Origin: an uncultured Lachnospiraceae bacterium
GTDB lineage: Bacteria > Bacillota > Clostridia > Lachnospirales > Lachnospiraceae
NCBI GenBank assembly: GCA_900548905.1
Contig: URMK01000044.1
Span: 1-55,284 of the forward strand
Reading direction: 5' to 3'
Length of the DNA: 55,284 bases
Positions 9,071 through 17,665 of the stretch are shown in pieces. Every line of letters starts with the position of its first letter. Position 1 is the stretch's first letter. The notes beneath the pieces are model-generated. The model was not told the DNA's origin. It did no database searches and saw only the letters and a list, made by a program, of their open reading frames with translations. The translations under genes and the position numbers were made by a program.

Positions 9071-9078
9071 ATTGTATG
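9071..9078 (-). promoter_or_regulatory. candidate sporulation sigma-E/K -10 box upstream of dpaA
   Basis: CATACAAT on the minus strand, about 90 bases ahead of the dpaA start, matches the -10 consensus of mother-cell sigma factors (CATACAnT for sigma-E). A clear -35 is not obvious. Between it and the gene a weak hairpin (GACAGC/GCTGTC, 9015-9034) is present. Confidence 0.4.
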
Positions 9079-9270
9079 CCAAACGGGCGAATTCGTGCTT
9101 GTCATGGGGAAAAACAGGACTTTTGGGGAGAAGGATGAAAATTTCCAACCAGCTAAAACCTCCCTTTCGTTTTATCGGTTTACAGGTGCAATAATAAATA
9201 ATATGGTGTATACTGACTACAATACCATTTCACAGGCACCGCAGTCCCACGCCCAAAGGGAGGAACACCC

Positions 9271-10851
9271 ATGTATCATTATGAACTTGTAATTCATATC
9301 CTGAGCACCAGCGTGCTGCTGCAGGAAGCCCTTGCCAATGTCCCTGCGCCGGCGCATTTTTCATTCCGCTTCCGCTGCTTTTCCGGCGTTTGCGATGAAA
9401 GCCTCACCGGTTGTAACCTGTTACTGCTTGATCTGCCCGCCGGTGATATCCTCCGGGCCATGCCCCGGATCGCTTCCGGCACTAACCTTATTCTGTGTTC
9501 GGAACCGGATGACATATGCCTCCTCCAGGAGGCTGCAGCGGATCTGTGCGCCGACTTCTGGGTTAAGCCCTTTTCCTCCTCCTTTGCCGCAGCCCGCTTT
9601 AACAGGCTGTTGGAGCATCTCCGGCTGGAAAAAGATGACCGCTTTATCCGCACCTGCCTGAATACCACCATCAACAGCATTCCCGATCTGATCTGGTTCA
9701 AGGATCTGCGGGGCTCCCATGAGATGGTTAACGATGCTTTCTGCCATGCCGTAGGCAAGACAAAACAGGATATACAGGGCCGCGGCCACTACTATATCTG
9801 GGATTTAGAACCGGAAGAATACGCCACAGGGGAATATGTATGCCTGGAGACAGAAGAAGAAGTGCTGCGGCAGCGTAAAACCTGCCTCTTTGATGAAAAA
9901 GTGAAAAGCAGCCACGGGCTGCGGCAGTTTAAAACCTATAAATCTCCTATTTTTGATGATACGGGAGAGGTTATTGGTACCGTCGGCATCGCACACGATG
10001 TGACCGTACTTGAAAACATAAGCACGGAGCTGGACATCCTGCTGAACAGTATGCCCTTCGCCATCCTGGTTAAGAACGACAAGGGCATCATTATTAACTC
10101 CAATGAGAAATTTTCCGAATACTTCCAGATGCCCCGGGAACAGGTACAAGGGAAATATTATGAAGAATGGAAAAAAGATGCGTTGAATACCCTAACCGGA
10201 ATCAACGAAGAAGGCTATGCCGAAGCCGCATTGAATATCGGCGGCAAGGATAAGATCTTTGAAATCCATGAAGAGCCTATCTATGATATTTTTGAGAACC
10301 TTGTGGGCCAGCTGTGCATCTGCAGGGATATCACGGTAGAACGCACATTGGAGCAGCAGATCCTGCAAACCTCCATCACCGACTTTTTGACCGGACTCTA
10401 TAACCGGCGGGGCTTCTATGACTATATCAGCAGGAACCGCGGCAATCAGACGGTAAGCCTGATATACCTGGATTTGGATCATTTTAAAAATGTCAATGAT
10501 GTCTATGGACACCAGGCCGGGGACGAGGCCCTGATACTTGTTTCCCGGCTGATGAAGGAATGCTTCCCCCATACCCTGATAGCCAGGCTGGGTGGAGACG
10601 AATTCCTGATCACCCTCCTCGGTGCCTGCGATATCCGGAAGCTCCTGGACCAATCACAGCTGCTGCTCGATAAAATGCAGCTCGCATTCCGCCAATCCAG
10701 ACAACTCAACAGCCTTACTGCCAGCATCGGCATCGCACAGACCAACGACCCCGGCCTGCCCATTGACACCTTGATTTACCAGAGTGATCAGGCCCTCTAT
10801 TTTGCCAAACAACATGGCCGGGCGCGCTGCTGCCTGTATTCCGATGTCTGA
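9271..10851 (+). CDS. diguanylate cyclase: receiver-like, PAS, PAS and GGDEF domains
   Basis: 526 residues. Residues 1-115 look like a degenerate receiver domain: LLLLDLPAGD with Asp54 and DFWVKPF with Lys99, but no acidic pair at the N-terminus. Two PAS domains follow (about 130-248 and 253-358), then a GGDEF domain with the intact signature ARLGGDEFLI (438-447), implying synthesis of c-di-GMP from two GTP. No RxxD inhibitory site is seen ahead of GGDEF, so product inhibition may be absent. No membrane segment is seen, so it senses in the cytoplasm. GGGAGGAA precedes the ATG. It is monocistronic, with a hairpin following. Confidence 0.88.
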   Translation: MYHYELVIHILSTSVLLQEALANVPAPAHFSFRFRCFSGVCDESLTGCNLLLLDLPAGDILRAMPRIASGTNLILCSEPDDICLLQEAAADLCADFWVKPFSSSFAAARFNRLLEHLRLEKDDRFIRTCLNTTINSIPDLIWFKDLRGSHEMVNDAFCHAVGKTKQDIQGRGHYYIWDLEPEEYATGEYVCLETEEEVLRQRKTCLFDEKVKSSHGLRQFKTYKSPIFDDTGEVIGTVGIAHDVTVLENISTELDILLNSMPFAILVKNDKGIIINSNEKFSEYFQMPREQVQGKYYEEWKKDALNTLTGINEEGYAEAALNIGGKDKIFEIHEEPIYDIFENLVGQLCICRDITVERTLEQQILQTSITDFLTGLYNRRGFYDYISRNRGNQTVSLIYLDLDHFKNVNDVYGHQAGDEALILVSRLMKECFPHTLIARLGGDEFLITLLGACDIRKLLDQSQLLLDKMQLAFRQSRQLNSLTASIGIAQTNDPGLPIDTLIYQSDQALYFAKQHGRARCCLYSDV

Positions 10852-10885
10852 ATCCGGGCTGTTTCGGAGATTTCCCGGCTTCCCC

Positions 10886-10907
10886 TGCCGGGAGCTGCCT
10901 CCCGGCA
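10886..10907. terminator. hairpin between convergent genes
   Basis: TGCCGGGAG and CTCCCGGCA form a perfect 9-bp stem with loop CTGC. It lies between the convergent GGDEF and isomerase genes. Only weak T-richness follows on either side, so its terminator strength is uncertain. Confidence 0.5.
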
Positions 10908-10950
10908 ATATATCCACACGTTTCTCCTTATGCTCCTCTTCCCCCTGCAC

Positions 10951-11739
10951 TCAAGTGCCGGACGAACCGGAAAGCTCTCTCAGATATTCCACGCTTCTTT
11001 CTGCAACCGCTTCATAGTCATACTGATACACATCCAGCGAAGCCGGTCCGTCAAACCCCACAGAAGCAAGCTTCTGCAGATACGCCCTCAAATCCATATC
11101 CCCTTCATAGGGAAGCAAATGGTTATGGACGCCTTTTTTCATATTTTCCACATGCGCATGTATGATATAAGGCCCGCATTTTTCAATAGAAGCCATAGGA
11201 TCCGGATCCTGGAGGAACATATGCCCGATATCCGCGTTCATGCGCAATACGGGAGAACCGATCCGGTCAAACGCCTTCAGCAGCAGTTCCGAATTGTCAA
11301 TTACAAAACCCGGTTCGAATTCCACTGCCAGATATACGCCATACCGTTTTGCCGTGCGGCATAACGCACGCATCCCGTTTATCTGCCGTTCCCATTGATC
11401 CGCAAAGTCATCCCCCTCCCGTCTGGCCGCTCCGTTTATGATGACCGTATCCGTTCCTGCTGCCGCCGCGATTGGAATCGCCCGTTCCACCGTCTGAAAC
11501 TTATCTTCGCTTTCCGTAAAATCCATATGCGCCCCCACGGAATAAGCTTTTACACCGAACGCATTCAGGCATGCCTTTATTTTTGAGGCAAATCCATCTT
11601 CAAAAAATTCTTTCCTCGGCTGAAAATTTATGTCATAGATATCCAGTTCCACACCATCAAAGCCTTGTTTCATGATACGGGCGACCGCTTCCTCATAGGT
11701 CGCTGCGGGTATCATTTGTGTCCTGCCCAATAGATACAT
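10951..11739 (-). CDS. sugar phosphate isomerase/epimerase-like TIM barrel
   Basis: 262 residues from the ATG at 11739, chosen for AGGAGG six bases upstream; the frame is open further upstream but without a good ribosome site. It belongs to the AP-endonuclease-2-like family. Expected metal-ligand strands are AVEFEPGF (Glu), RMNADIGHMF (Asp, His) and IIHAHVEN (His); the last strand reads ASLDVYQYD, where the usual Glu is Asp. Family members include xylulose, tagatose and inositol-related isomerases, so the substrate is open. It stands alone, away from the isomerase cluster at 36.6-41.5 kb. Confidence 0.8.
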   Translation of the reverse strand: MYLLGRTQMIPAATYEEAVARIMKQGFDGVELDIYDINFQPRKEFFEDGFASKIKACLNAFGVKAYSVGAHMDFTESEDKFQTVERAIPIAAAAGTDTVIINGAARREGDDFADQWERQINGMRALCRTAKRYGVYLAVEFEPGFVIDNSELLLKAFDRIGSPVLRMNADIGHMFLQDPDPMASIEKCGPYIIHAHVENMKKGVHNHLLPYEGDMDLRAYLQKLASVGFDGPASLDVYQYDYEAVAERSVEYLRELSGSSGT

Positions 11740-11918
11740 ATTTTCCCTCCTATGCAGACTGCCATTTTTCCTGGTTGTTTTCCTGACCACCGGGCTTTAT
11801 GCATTTATATAAACAGTATAGTTCCTATGGTGTGTTTGCGCTATCCTAAAATGCTTTTGCTGTGTCCTGTTTGTAACAATTCCGCTCTGTCTGACGGTTA
11901 CTCCCGCTTACAGATACC

Positions 11919-11971
11919 TCCTGCAACTGCCGGTTGCAGGACTTCCATGCGGACACGGTTGTGCGCAACCG
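11919..11971 (+). promoter_or_regulatory. two hairpins in the leader of the XRE gene
   Basis: TCCTGCAAC/GTTGCAGGA (11919-11941) and CGGTTG/CAACCG (956-971 of the same kilobase, i.e. 11956-11971) form two consecutive stem-loops ending about 40 bases before the start codon. No known riboswitch class was recognised. They could be a terminator of an unseen upstream transcript or a leader control element. Confidence 0.4.
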
Positions 11972-12013
11972 CAGATAATGGTACGTTAGTATCAGAAAAA
12001 GGAGGATTTCGAT

Positions 12014-12370
12014 ATGACTTTAGGCGAAAAATTACAATATCTCAGAAAGGAAAAAGGAATTTCCCAGGAACAGCTGGCCGAACAGATGACCATATCCCGT
12101 CAAGCCATTTCCAAATGGGAACTGGATACTTCCATTCCCGATGTGGAGAACATAATTCAAATCAGCAAACTGTTTGATGTAACTACGGACTGGTTGCTTA
12201 TGGGTGATAGTGCGTTTCCGGAGAAACCAATTGCCCCCCGGTTACCGCAGGCTAAAAACCAGGAAACAAAAACTATGCTTTTAAAAGCCCTGCAAATTGT
12301 ACTGATAACAGGCGGTATTGCTTTGGTCCTGCTTTTGTTCTTGCTGGGTTTTTCTTTGATGCCGGTCTGA
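12014..12370 (+). CDS. XRE-family HTH regulator with C-terminal membrane anchor
   Basis: 118 residues. A Cro/CI-type helix-turn-helix occupies about residues 5-60 (ISQEQLAEQMTISRQAISKWE), with the DWLLMGD end typical of clostridial XRE proteins. A linker follows, then one hydrophobic segment (about 92-114) that likely anchors it in the membrane. Such proteins are common small regulators in Lachnospiraceae, usually of unknown target. AGGAGG precedes the ATG. A 7-bp hairpin (CCGGCAG/CTGCCGG, near 12416-12447) follows the gene, with a short T run after it, and may terminate it. Confidence 0.85.
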   Translation: MTLGEKLQYLRKEKGISQEQLAEQMTISRQAISKWELDTSIPDVENIIQISKLFDVTTDWLLMGDSAFPEKPIAPRLPQAKNQETKTMLLKALQIVLITGGIALVLLLFLLGFSLMPV

Positions 12371-12500
12371 TATGTGCCAGTTGATAAGAATTATGAAAAG
12401 AAAGAATGTTTCAGGCCGGCAGCTCCGAAGGACAGGGGAACTGCCGGTTTGCATACTGTTTTTCCCGGGAATCTCTTTTCCGGTGACATTCCGTCATCCT

Positions 12501-14606
12501 TCACATATCCATGAATTCAATCACCGTATATATTCCGGCGTTTTTCACTTCCAGTATCCGCTGCTCCCAGGAAACCTCCAGCTGCGGGTTTTCGGGAAAA
12601 GTGTCGACATGTCCCAGCCTCCACGGTTTCTCCAGCCGGAAACCCAGATCCGGCAGGTTACGGATTCTATGACTGACACTGTCAAAACGATAATTGACAA
12701 TATGCAGGGCCCTTCCCTGTCCGATGGTATGCCAGGCAATGCCATATTCCCCCTTTTCCAGGGCAATGATTTCCTGCTCCCTGCACGCCAGCATATCCAC
12801 AAGCATATCCATATCCGTTTCCCTGAAATGCCCGTCACCCAGGACTCCCTTCTCCGGTTCCCGTCCCACAGTTATCACCTGTCCGCCACATGCCTGGTAC
12901 TCCCTGAGCAGTCCTATATCTGCCTTCCGCATGGCAAAAGCGTCCGGAAGAAGCACCATGCCAAAAGAACCAAGCCTGTCGCGGCACAACGGTTCATCCG
13001 GGCTTTCATAGATCACGCGGTAAAGAATATGTCTGTCACTGAGCTCCTGCAGAAGCCGGAAAAAACAGGAAAATTCCCCATCTCCGTCGAAAGCGCCTTC
13101 CGCACCCAATTCCTCCGGCAGTTCCCTCTCTGCATAGCAGCCATGCCAACCTTCACGAGGCTGCATCCACTGATTTTCACTGGCAGATTGCCAGTCGTAA
13201 ATCACAGCCAGATCCGCTGCCGGATTCCGCCCAAAAGCATCCTCCTGTTCATCCAGCCATGTTCCCAACCGCTTCAGCATACGCAAATCCGGCCACAGCG
13301 CATCCTTTACCTGATTCTGCAGCCAGGAACCATAAGGGAAAGCCAGATGGAAGCCGTGGGCCAGGGGTTCCAGTAAAAACAGAATAAACCGGTCGTTAAT
13401 TCCTTTTTTTACATCCTCTGCCATATCCCGCACATATTGATTGGGATCCTCCACAAAACAGCATTCCTTTCCGTTAAGCCATCCAAATGCAAACTGATAC
13501 CAGCCATCCTGGCGCAGACCAATATCCGTCTTTTCTCCCGCCAGGATATCCAGGTGTTTCTTACAGTTCCAGCTATGGGGATAACAGTTGAACAGGTTTG
13601 CGCTCACCGGAAACGCCTCGCCCTGCTGCCTGCGGGCATATGCCCTTGCATGTTCTGCAAGTTCCCGGACCACATACTCTATAGAGTCCATCTGCATCCG
13701 GGCGTATTCCCGAAACAGCGGGATATCCCAACGCCGGTTCCCGTTTCCTGCGAGCAAATCCCTGTCTGTGTACCCCTTTTGCAGCAGCCAGGCACGATAA
13801 TCGAAATCTATCGCTTCTCCTGCGTCCGCAGGCAAAGGTATCTTCTTTTTCCTGAGATAGCTGGCGAATTTATCCACACACTCCTGGCAAAAGCAGCCTG
13901 CATTATTGAGCACATGCTTCTGGGAATCATATTCATCAATATGCAGTCCCCCTGCATCTGCATCAATCATTAATTCCACTTCCTTTTTCAGGTAGATCAG
14001 ATAGGAGTCTTTGTTTGCGCACGCCGAATAGCATTTATGGTCATGTCCGGGAGCCATCAGCCAACGGGCCAGGATATCCCGGCCCTGCAAGGAAACCGCT
14101 TTAAACTCTTCCAGGAAATCCCCCACCCTGTTTCCCTTATAATCAGTGAGCCCCTGTGGAAAAAAGCGTTCTACAGGCGGAAATACATGGGGATAACGGT
14201 TAACAGATAATTCACGCATTCCCACATAGCCATTTTTCACACCCGCATCCCGGTGTATATTCATAGCGAGCAGCTGTGTTTCCTCTTCATTCCATTCTGC
14301 AGCAAATTCCCACAGCTGTGCCTTCCAGAGCACTGCAAAAGGCCGGATTCCCCTTTTCATGCATTCTTTGCAGAATTCCCTGTCATTCATATATCCATAT
14401 AACCTCATTCTGGGCGGAACCGTCCCCTCCGCCTCCAACGCCAGATAGGGAAGGCCGATAGCTCCGCTTCCCAGGCAGGACCAGATCAGCATATTCCCGT
14501 GCATTTCCAGAATATCTTCAATCATATGCATGTTTTTCATTGGCAGGCTGGGATGATAATTCCACATATCCCTCTGCCACCCCATAAAATATAGTCCCTT
14601 TTTCAT
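12501..14606 (-). CDS. GH42-like glycoside hydrolase (TIM barrel plus trimerisation-like domain)
   Basis: 701 residues, no signal peptide. The first about 400 residues look like a beta/alpha barrel with GGLHIDEYDS as a candidate carboxylate site and a Cys cluster (CFCQEC), as in GH42-type zinc-bearing hydrolases. Residues around 520-600 (VLLPDAFAMRKADIGLLREY, then CGGQVITVG) resemble the GH42 beta-galactosidase trimerisation domain. It is the last gene of module 1, behind a permease-permease-binding protein-GH set, so it probably cleaves an imported oligosaccharide. The exact family and linkage are unknown; the catalytic pair was not confirmed. Confidence 0.65.
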   Translation of the reverse strand: MKKGLYFMGWQRDMWNYHPSLPMKNMHMIEDILEMHGNMLIWSCLGSGAIGLPYLALEAEGTVPPRMRLYGYMNDREFCKECMKRGIRPFAVLWKAQLWEFAAEWNEEETQLLAMNIHRDAGVKNGYVGMRELSVNRYPHVFPPVERFFPQGLTDYKGNRVGDFLEEFKAVSLQGRDILARWLMAPGHDHKCYSACANKDSYLIYLKKEVELMIDADAGGLHIDEYDSQKHVLNNAGCFCQECVDKFASYLRKKKIPLPADAGEAIDFDYRAWLLQKGYTDRDLLAGNGNRRWDIPLFREYARMQMDSIEYVVRELAEHARAYARRQQGEAFPVSANLFNCYPHSWNCKKHLDILAGEKTDIGLRQDGWYQFAFGWLNGKECCFVEDPNQYVRDMAEDVKKGINDRFILFLLEPLAHGFHLAFPYGSWLQNQVKDALWPDLRMLKRLGTWLDEQEDAFGRNPAADLAVIYDWQSASENQWMQPREGWHGCYAERELPEELGAEGAFDGDGEFSCFFRLLQELSDRHILYRVIYESPDEPLCRDRLGSFGMVLLPDAFAMRKADIGLLREYQACGGQVITVGREPEKGVLGDGHFRETDMDMLVDMLACREQEIIALEKGEYGIAWHTIGQGRALHIVNYRFDSVSHRIRNLPDLGFRLEKPWRLGHVDTFPENPQLEVSWEQRILEVKNAGIYTVIEFMDM

Positions 14607-14632
14607 AATCCCGTACCTCTCTTATAATACAC

Positions 14633-14663
14633 AATGCCGCGGATGGATCGCATCCACGGCATT
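14633..14663 (-). terminator. hairpin between the GH-A and GH42-like genes
   Basis: AATGCCG-GGATG pairs with CATCC-CGGCATT with one mismatched position in a 13-base stem. The minus-strand sequence after it is only modestly T-rich (TTGTGTATTATAA), so partial termination or RNA stabilisation inside the module 1 transcript is likely. Confidence 0.45.
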
Positions 14664-14744
14664 GCATGCTCCTGATTCTCATCTACCGGTGAATACTCTC
14701 TATTCCCCGGCTTTTCCTTCCGCCTGGCGGCTGTTCAAAAGCCC

Positions 14745-15950
14745 TTATCCAATTTCACAGGCCTCTTTGAGCCGGGACACCAGATTATAAAGAAAGCGTC
14801 TTATCTCCCTGATGTCCTTCTTTTCCGCCCTGCGCCAGGCAGCGATTCTGGCAGTAGGCGGCACTGCCATGGGAACCAGTTCCCCGGCCTCCAGCAGGTT
14901 GGCCACATATTCTGCTGCCTCCAGCAGTTCCTGCACTCCTGCTTTTTTATCCAGGGCGTCCCGGGCAGCTGCGATCGCCTTGTCCGCGTGGCCTTCCTGG
15001 TTTACATCCGACTGAATGGCCGTTTCGTTCCGGTTTCTGAAGAATCCCAGAATAGCTGCTACAATGGAAGGATCCCGCACCGTTCCATCCGGATATACGA
15101 TACCGTGTACCTTGCTCCACATTCCGCCTTCTTCCTCAATCATCAATTCAAACAGATACCAGCCGATCCCATATTTGTCCGCCGTTTCCACTGCCATATC
15201 ATATGGATTGGAACGGCACAGACAGCCGGTCTCGTTGTTTATCACCGGTTTCCCGTATTTTTTGGACAACTCTGCCGCCCGTGCACAGGTGCTCTCTACC
15301 CGGCTTCTGGTTTCCAGATAATCGTGGAAAATTATAATATCTACCAACTCCCCGGTCTGGCTGTATTCCGTATCTTCAATAAACGTATGCCCCACTCCCA
15401 GTGCGTTTATCGGATCCTTTTCTCTGACAAACCGGATAAAATGCCGGACAAAGGCCCATACCATATCCAGCCTTCTCTGCTTTTCCTCCGGGTCGTCGAC
15501 ACTCAATATAAAACCATGCCAGCTTGGCTCATTCATCACATCCCAGAACAGCAGCCCCGGATGTGCTGCCACCGCATGTATGATGTCCGCTACATACCTT
15601 TCTCCCTGGCAATAGTTTTCCGGATAAAAACACCCGGGAACAGGGGAGCAGGAATGGTCCTCCGACAGCCAGTAAGGTGTCTGATCATTCGTGAAATAGG
15701 GCATCAACAGAATAGGGGTAGTGGTTATCCCATGATCATATGCGACATCCATGAAATCCCTGAGACAGTCAAGAAACCTGACGGGATCCTTTTTCCATTC
15801 CTCCATGTGCATAAACAGACGGCAGCTGTTGAGCGTAAGGCGCTTTGCATAACCCATATTCCGTACTTCAGTTTCATGGCTGTAATCACTGAGCGAAGCC
15901 AGTGAATAGTTAAAACCTTTAATATTACTGTAATCTTCTAATGGTCTCAT
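14745..15950 (-). CDS. clan GH-A glycoside hydrolase, paralogue 1
   Basis: 401 residues from the ATG at 15950 (GGGAGGA seven bases upstream). No signal peptide, so cytoplasmic. A cellulase-like beta/alpha barrel carries the acid/base WDVMNEP (Glu141) and the nucleophile PVINNETGC (Glu240), diagnostic of clan GH-A retaining hydrolases. A helical tail of about 75 residues follows the barrel and is shared with the paralogues at 23056 and 28069. It lies 22 bases after the binding-protein gene, within module 1. The substrate is presumably the transported oligosaccharide; the family number cannot be fixed by eye. Confidence 0.8.
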   Translation of the reverse strand: MRPLEDYSNIKGFNYSLASLSDYSHETEVRNMGYAKRLTLNSCRLFMHMEEWKKDPVRFLDCLRDFMDVAYDHGITTTPILLMPYFTNDQTPYWLSEDHSCSPVPGCFYPENYCQGERYVADIIHAVAAHPGLLFWDVMNEPSWHGFILSVDDPEEKQRRLDMVWAFVRHFIRFVREKDPINALGVGHTFIEDTEYSQTGELVDIIIFHDYLETRSRVESTCARAAELSKKYGKPVINNETGCLCRSNPYDMAVETADKYGIGWYLFELMIEEEGGMWSKVHGIVYPDGTVRDPSIVAAILGFFRNRNETAIQSDVNQEGHADKAIAAARDALDKKAGVQELLEAAEYVANLLEAGELVPMAVPPTARIAAWRRAEKKDIREIRRFLYNLVSRLKEACEIG

Positions 15951-15972
15951 AAATCCTCCCAATTGCTATGCA

Positions 15973-17604
15973 TCAATAATCCGCTCCGATATCTTTGATC
16001 TCATCATATGCCGCCTTCTTCTCTGCATATTTGGAATCGGCCCATTCATCCAATTTATCTGCTCCCATGCTTTTGGCAGTGGAAAGCATCTCCTGATACA
16101 GGGCTTTGGATTCCTCCGGTGTGGAAGCGGTGATAATCTTTGCAGTCATGTTGTTATAAAGTTCCACCAGATTATTCATGATAGTCTGTTCTTCCGAATC
16201 AGCGCCCATACGGAGCATACCCAGCACCGGGTTTGTCTCGGAAATGGCCGTAGCAGCCTCCCTTGCCTTGAATGTTTGTCCTTCATTACCGTATCCGGGA
16301 AGCGTGTTCCTGACACCATCATGATAAATCCATCCCCAGAATTTCATGCCGTCGGCTTCATTGGGTGATTCAAAATCATAATTCAAAACAGGATAGCTGT
16401 GTTCCTCATCCCAGTTCCAGTCTGCACCTTCCTCACCCCAAAGAGACAGGCACTGTCCTTCTTCACTGTACATAAATTTCATAAAATGGTAGGCCGCGAC
16501 AGGATCGGAACAGCTTTTGGGTACAAACATGCCTCTCCATCCTGCAGTGGTCTGCAAATGTTTTGCACCGGGCTGATTGGAAATGATATCGGTCAGCTGC
16601 ACCAAGCTGTAATCACATCCAGCTTCACTCAGGGTCACTCCCATCTCATCGGCAGTATTGGAATATTTGGCCAGAGCAAACAGCTTACCCGCCGCCATAT
16701 AATCGGAATCATCGCTGTCAGAAGTAAACGCAAAGTTCTCGTCAGTCATATAGCCTTTCAGATACCAGTCGTTCATCCGTTCATAATAATCCTCCAGAAC
16801 GGGATCCTCTATGAACGCCTTCGCATGTCCGTCCACATCCAGGAACCCGCCGATTCCCGCATCGGAACCCAGCAGCATCTTGATAACTCCGTTTGTATGC
16901 GTGTAGTTATACATAAAAGGAACCACATCCGGATACTTTTCCTTTACGGCCGCCAGCATTTCTTCAAATTCCTCAAGATTGTTGATAACAGGGGAACCTA
17001 TTGCCTCATATATATCATCCCGTACCACCAGTCCTGTAGTCTCATAAACAGCCTTTGGATACTCCTCCATATAATAATCCGGAGAATACCCGCACATAAT
17101 GGTATACATATTCCCGTCATCGGCCATATTCACCAGCCGTAAAACAGGATGTACATCAAATGACTCTTCGCCTGCCATCTGAGCGAGTTCATCCAGGGTA
17201 TAACACATATCCGAGTTCTGCAGTCTGGAAATTTTTGCATTATCACTGGTCAGGATGAGATCCCCCAAATCTCCGGAAGCGATCATCAGATTCAACGCCG
17301 TACTGTCCGCAGCAGTGGTCACCTCAAAGGTTACTCCGGTTTTTTCACTGATTTTTTCAGGAATCCTGCCTTCCCATACGGTGTAAGGCCACCAGGTCTC
17401 ATCATTAAAAAACCGAAGCTTTACGATTTCCGAACTGCCGGACTGCACGGATTCTTGTGCCGCCCCGGCCGTCTCTTCTGCCGCTGTCTCCTCTTTTGCG
17501 GCAGCCGCGCTGCCATCGGATGAAGATGTACCGCCGCAGGCTGTTAACAGCATTGCCGATGCCAATCCCATGCTGACAAGCGATTTCATTACTTTCCTTT
17601 TCAT
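15973..17604 (-). CDS. ABC transporter substrate-binding lipoprotein, module 1
   Basis: 543 residues from the ATG at 17604 (AAGGAGGG upstream). The lipobox LLTACGG places the lipidated Cys at 23, followed by an Ala/Glu-rich linker. The body is a type 1 extracellular binding protein of the LplA/YtcQ size class, larger than typical monosaccharide binders, suggesting an oligosaccharide ligand. It follows the two permease genes and precedes the GH-A gene. No ATPase gene is present in the module, so a shared MsmX-type ATPase elsewhere is likely, as is usual for LplABC-like systems. Confidence 0.88.
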   Translation of the reverse strand: MKRKVMKSLVSMGLASAMLLTACGGTSSSDGSAAAAKEETAAEETAGAAQESVQSGSSEIVKLRFFNDETWWPYTVWEGRIPEKISEKTGVTFEVTTAADSTALNLMIASGDLGDLILTSDNAKISRLQNSDMCYTLDELAQMAGEESFDVHPVLRLVNMADDGNMYTIMCGYSPDYYMEEYPKAVYETTGLVVRDDIYEAIGSPVINNLEEFEEMLAAVKEKYPDVVPFMYNYTHTNGVIKMLLGSDAGIGGFLDVDGHAKAFIEDPVLEDYYERMNDWYLKGYMTDENFAFTSDSDDSDYMAAGKLFALAKYSNTADEMGVTLSEAGCDYSLVQLTDIISNQPGAKHLQTTAGWRGMFVPKSCSDPVAAYHFMKFMYSEEGQCLSLWGEEGADWNWDEEHSYPVLNYDFESPNEADGMKFWGWIYHDGVRNTLPGYGNEGQTFKAREAATAISETNPVLGMLRMGADSEEQTIMNNLVELYNNMTAKIITASTPEESKALYQEMLSTAKSMGADKLDEWADSKYAEKKAAYDEIKDIGADY

Positions 17605-17665
17605 AGTACCCTCCTTATATGTTTTATTATTAAAAGACTCCCCGGAGTCTGATAACCGCATGCAT

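Noticed and set aside
11300..11320. tRNA T-arm-like GGTTCGAATTCC
   Set aside because: It lies inside the isomerase coding region and no acceptor or anticodon stem could be drawn round it.
16399..17142. 247-codon open frame opposite the module 1 binding-protein gene
   Set aside because: Antisense shadow of a clear lipoprotein gene; composition is rich in His and Ile without domain pattern.
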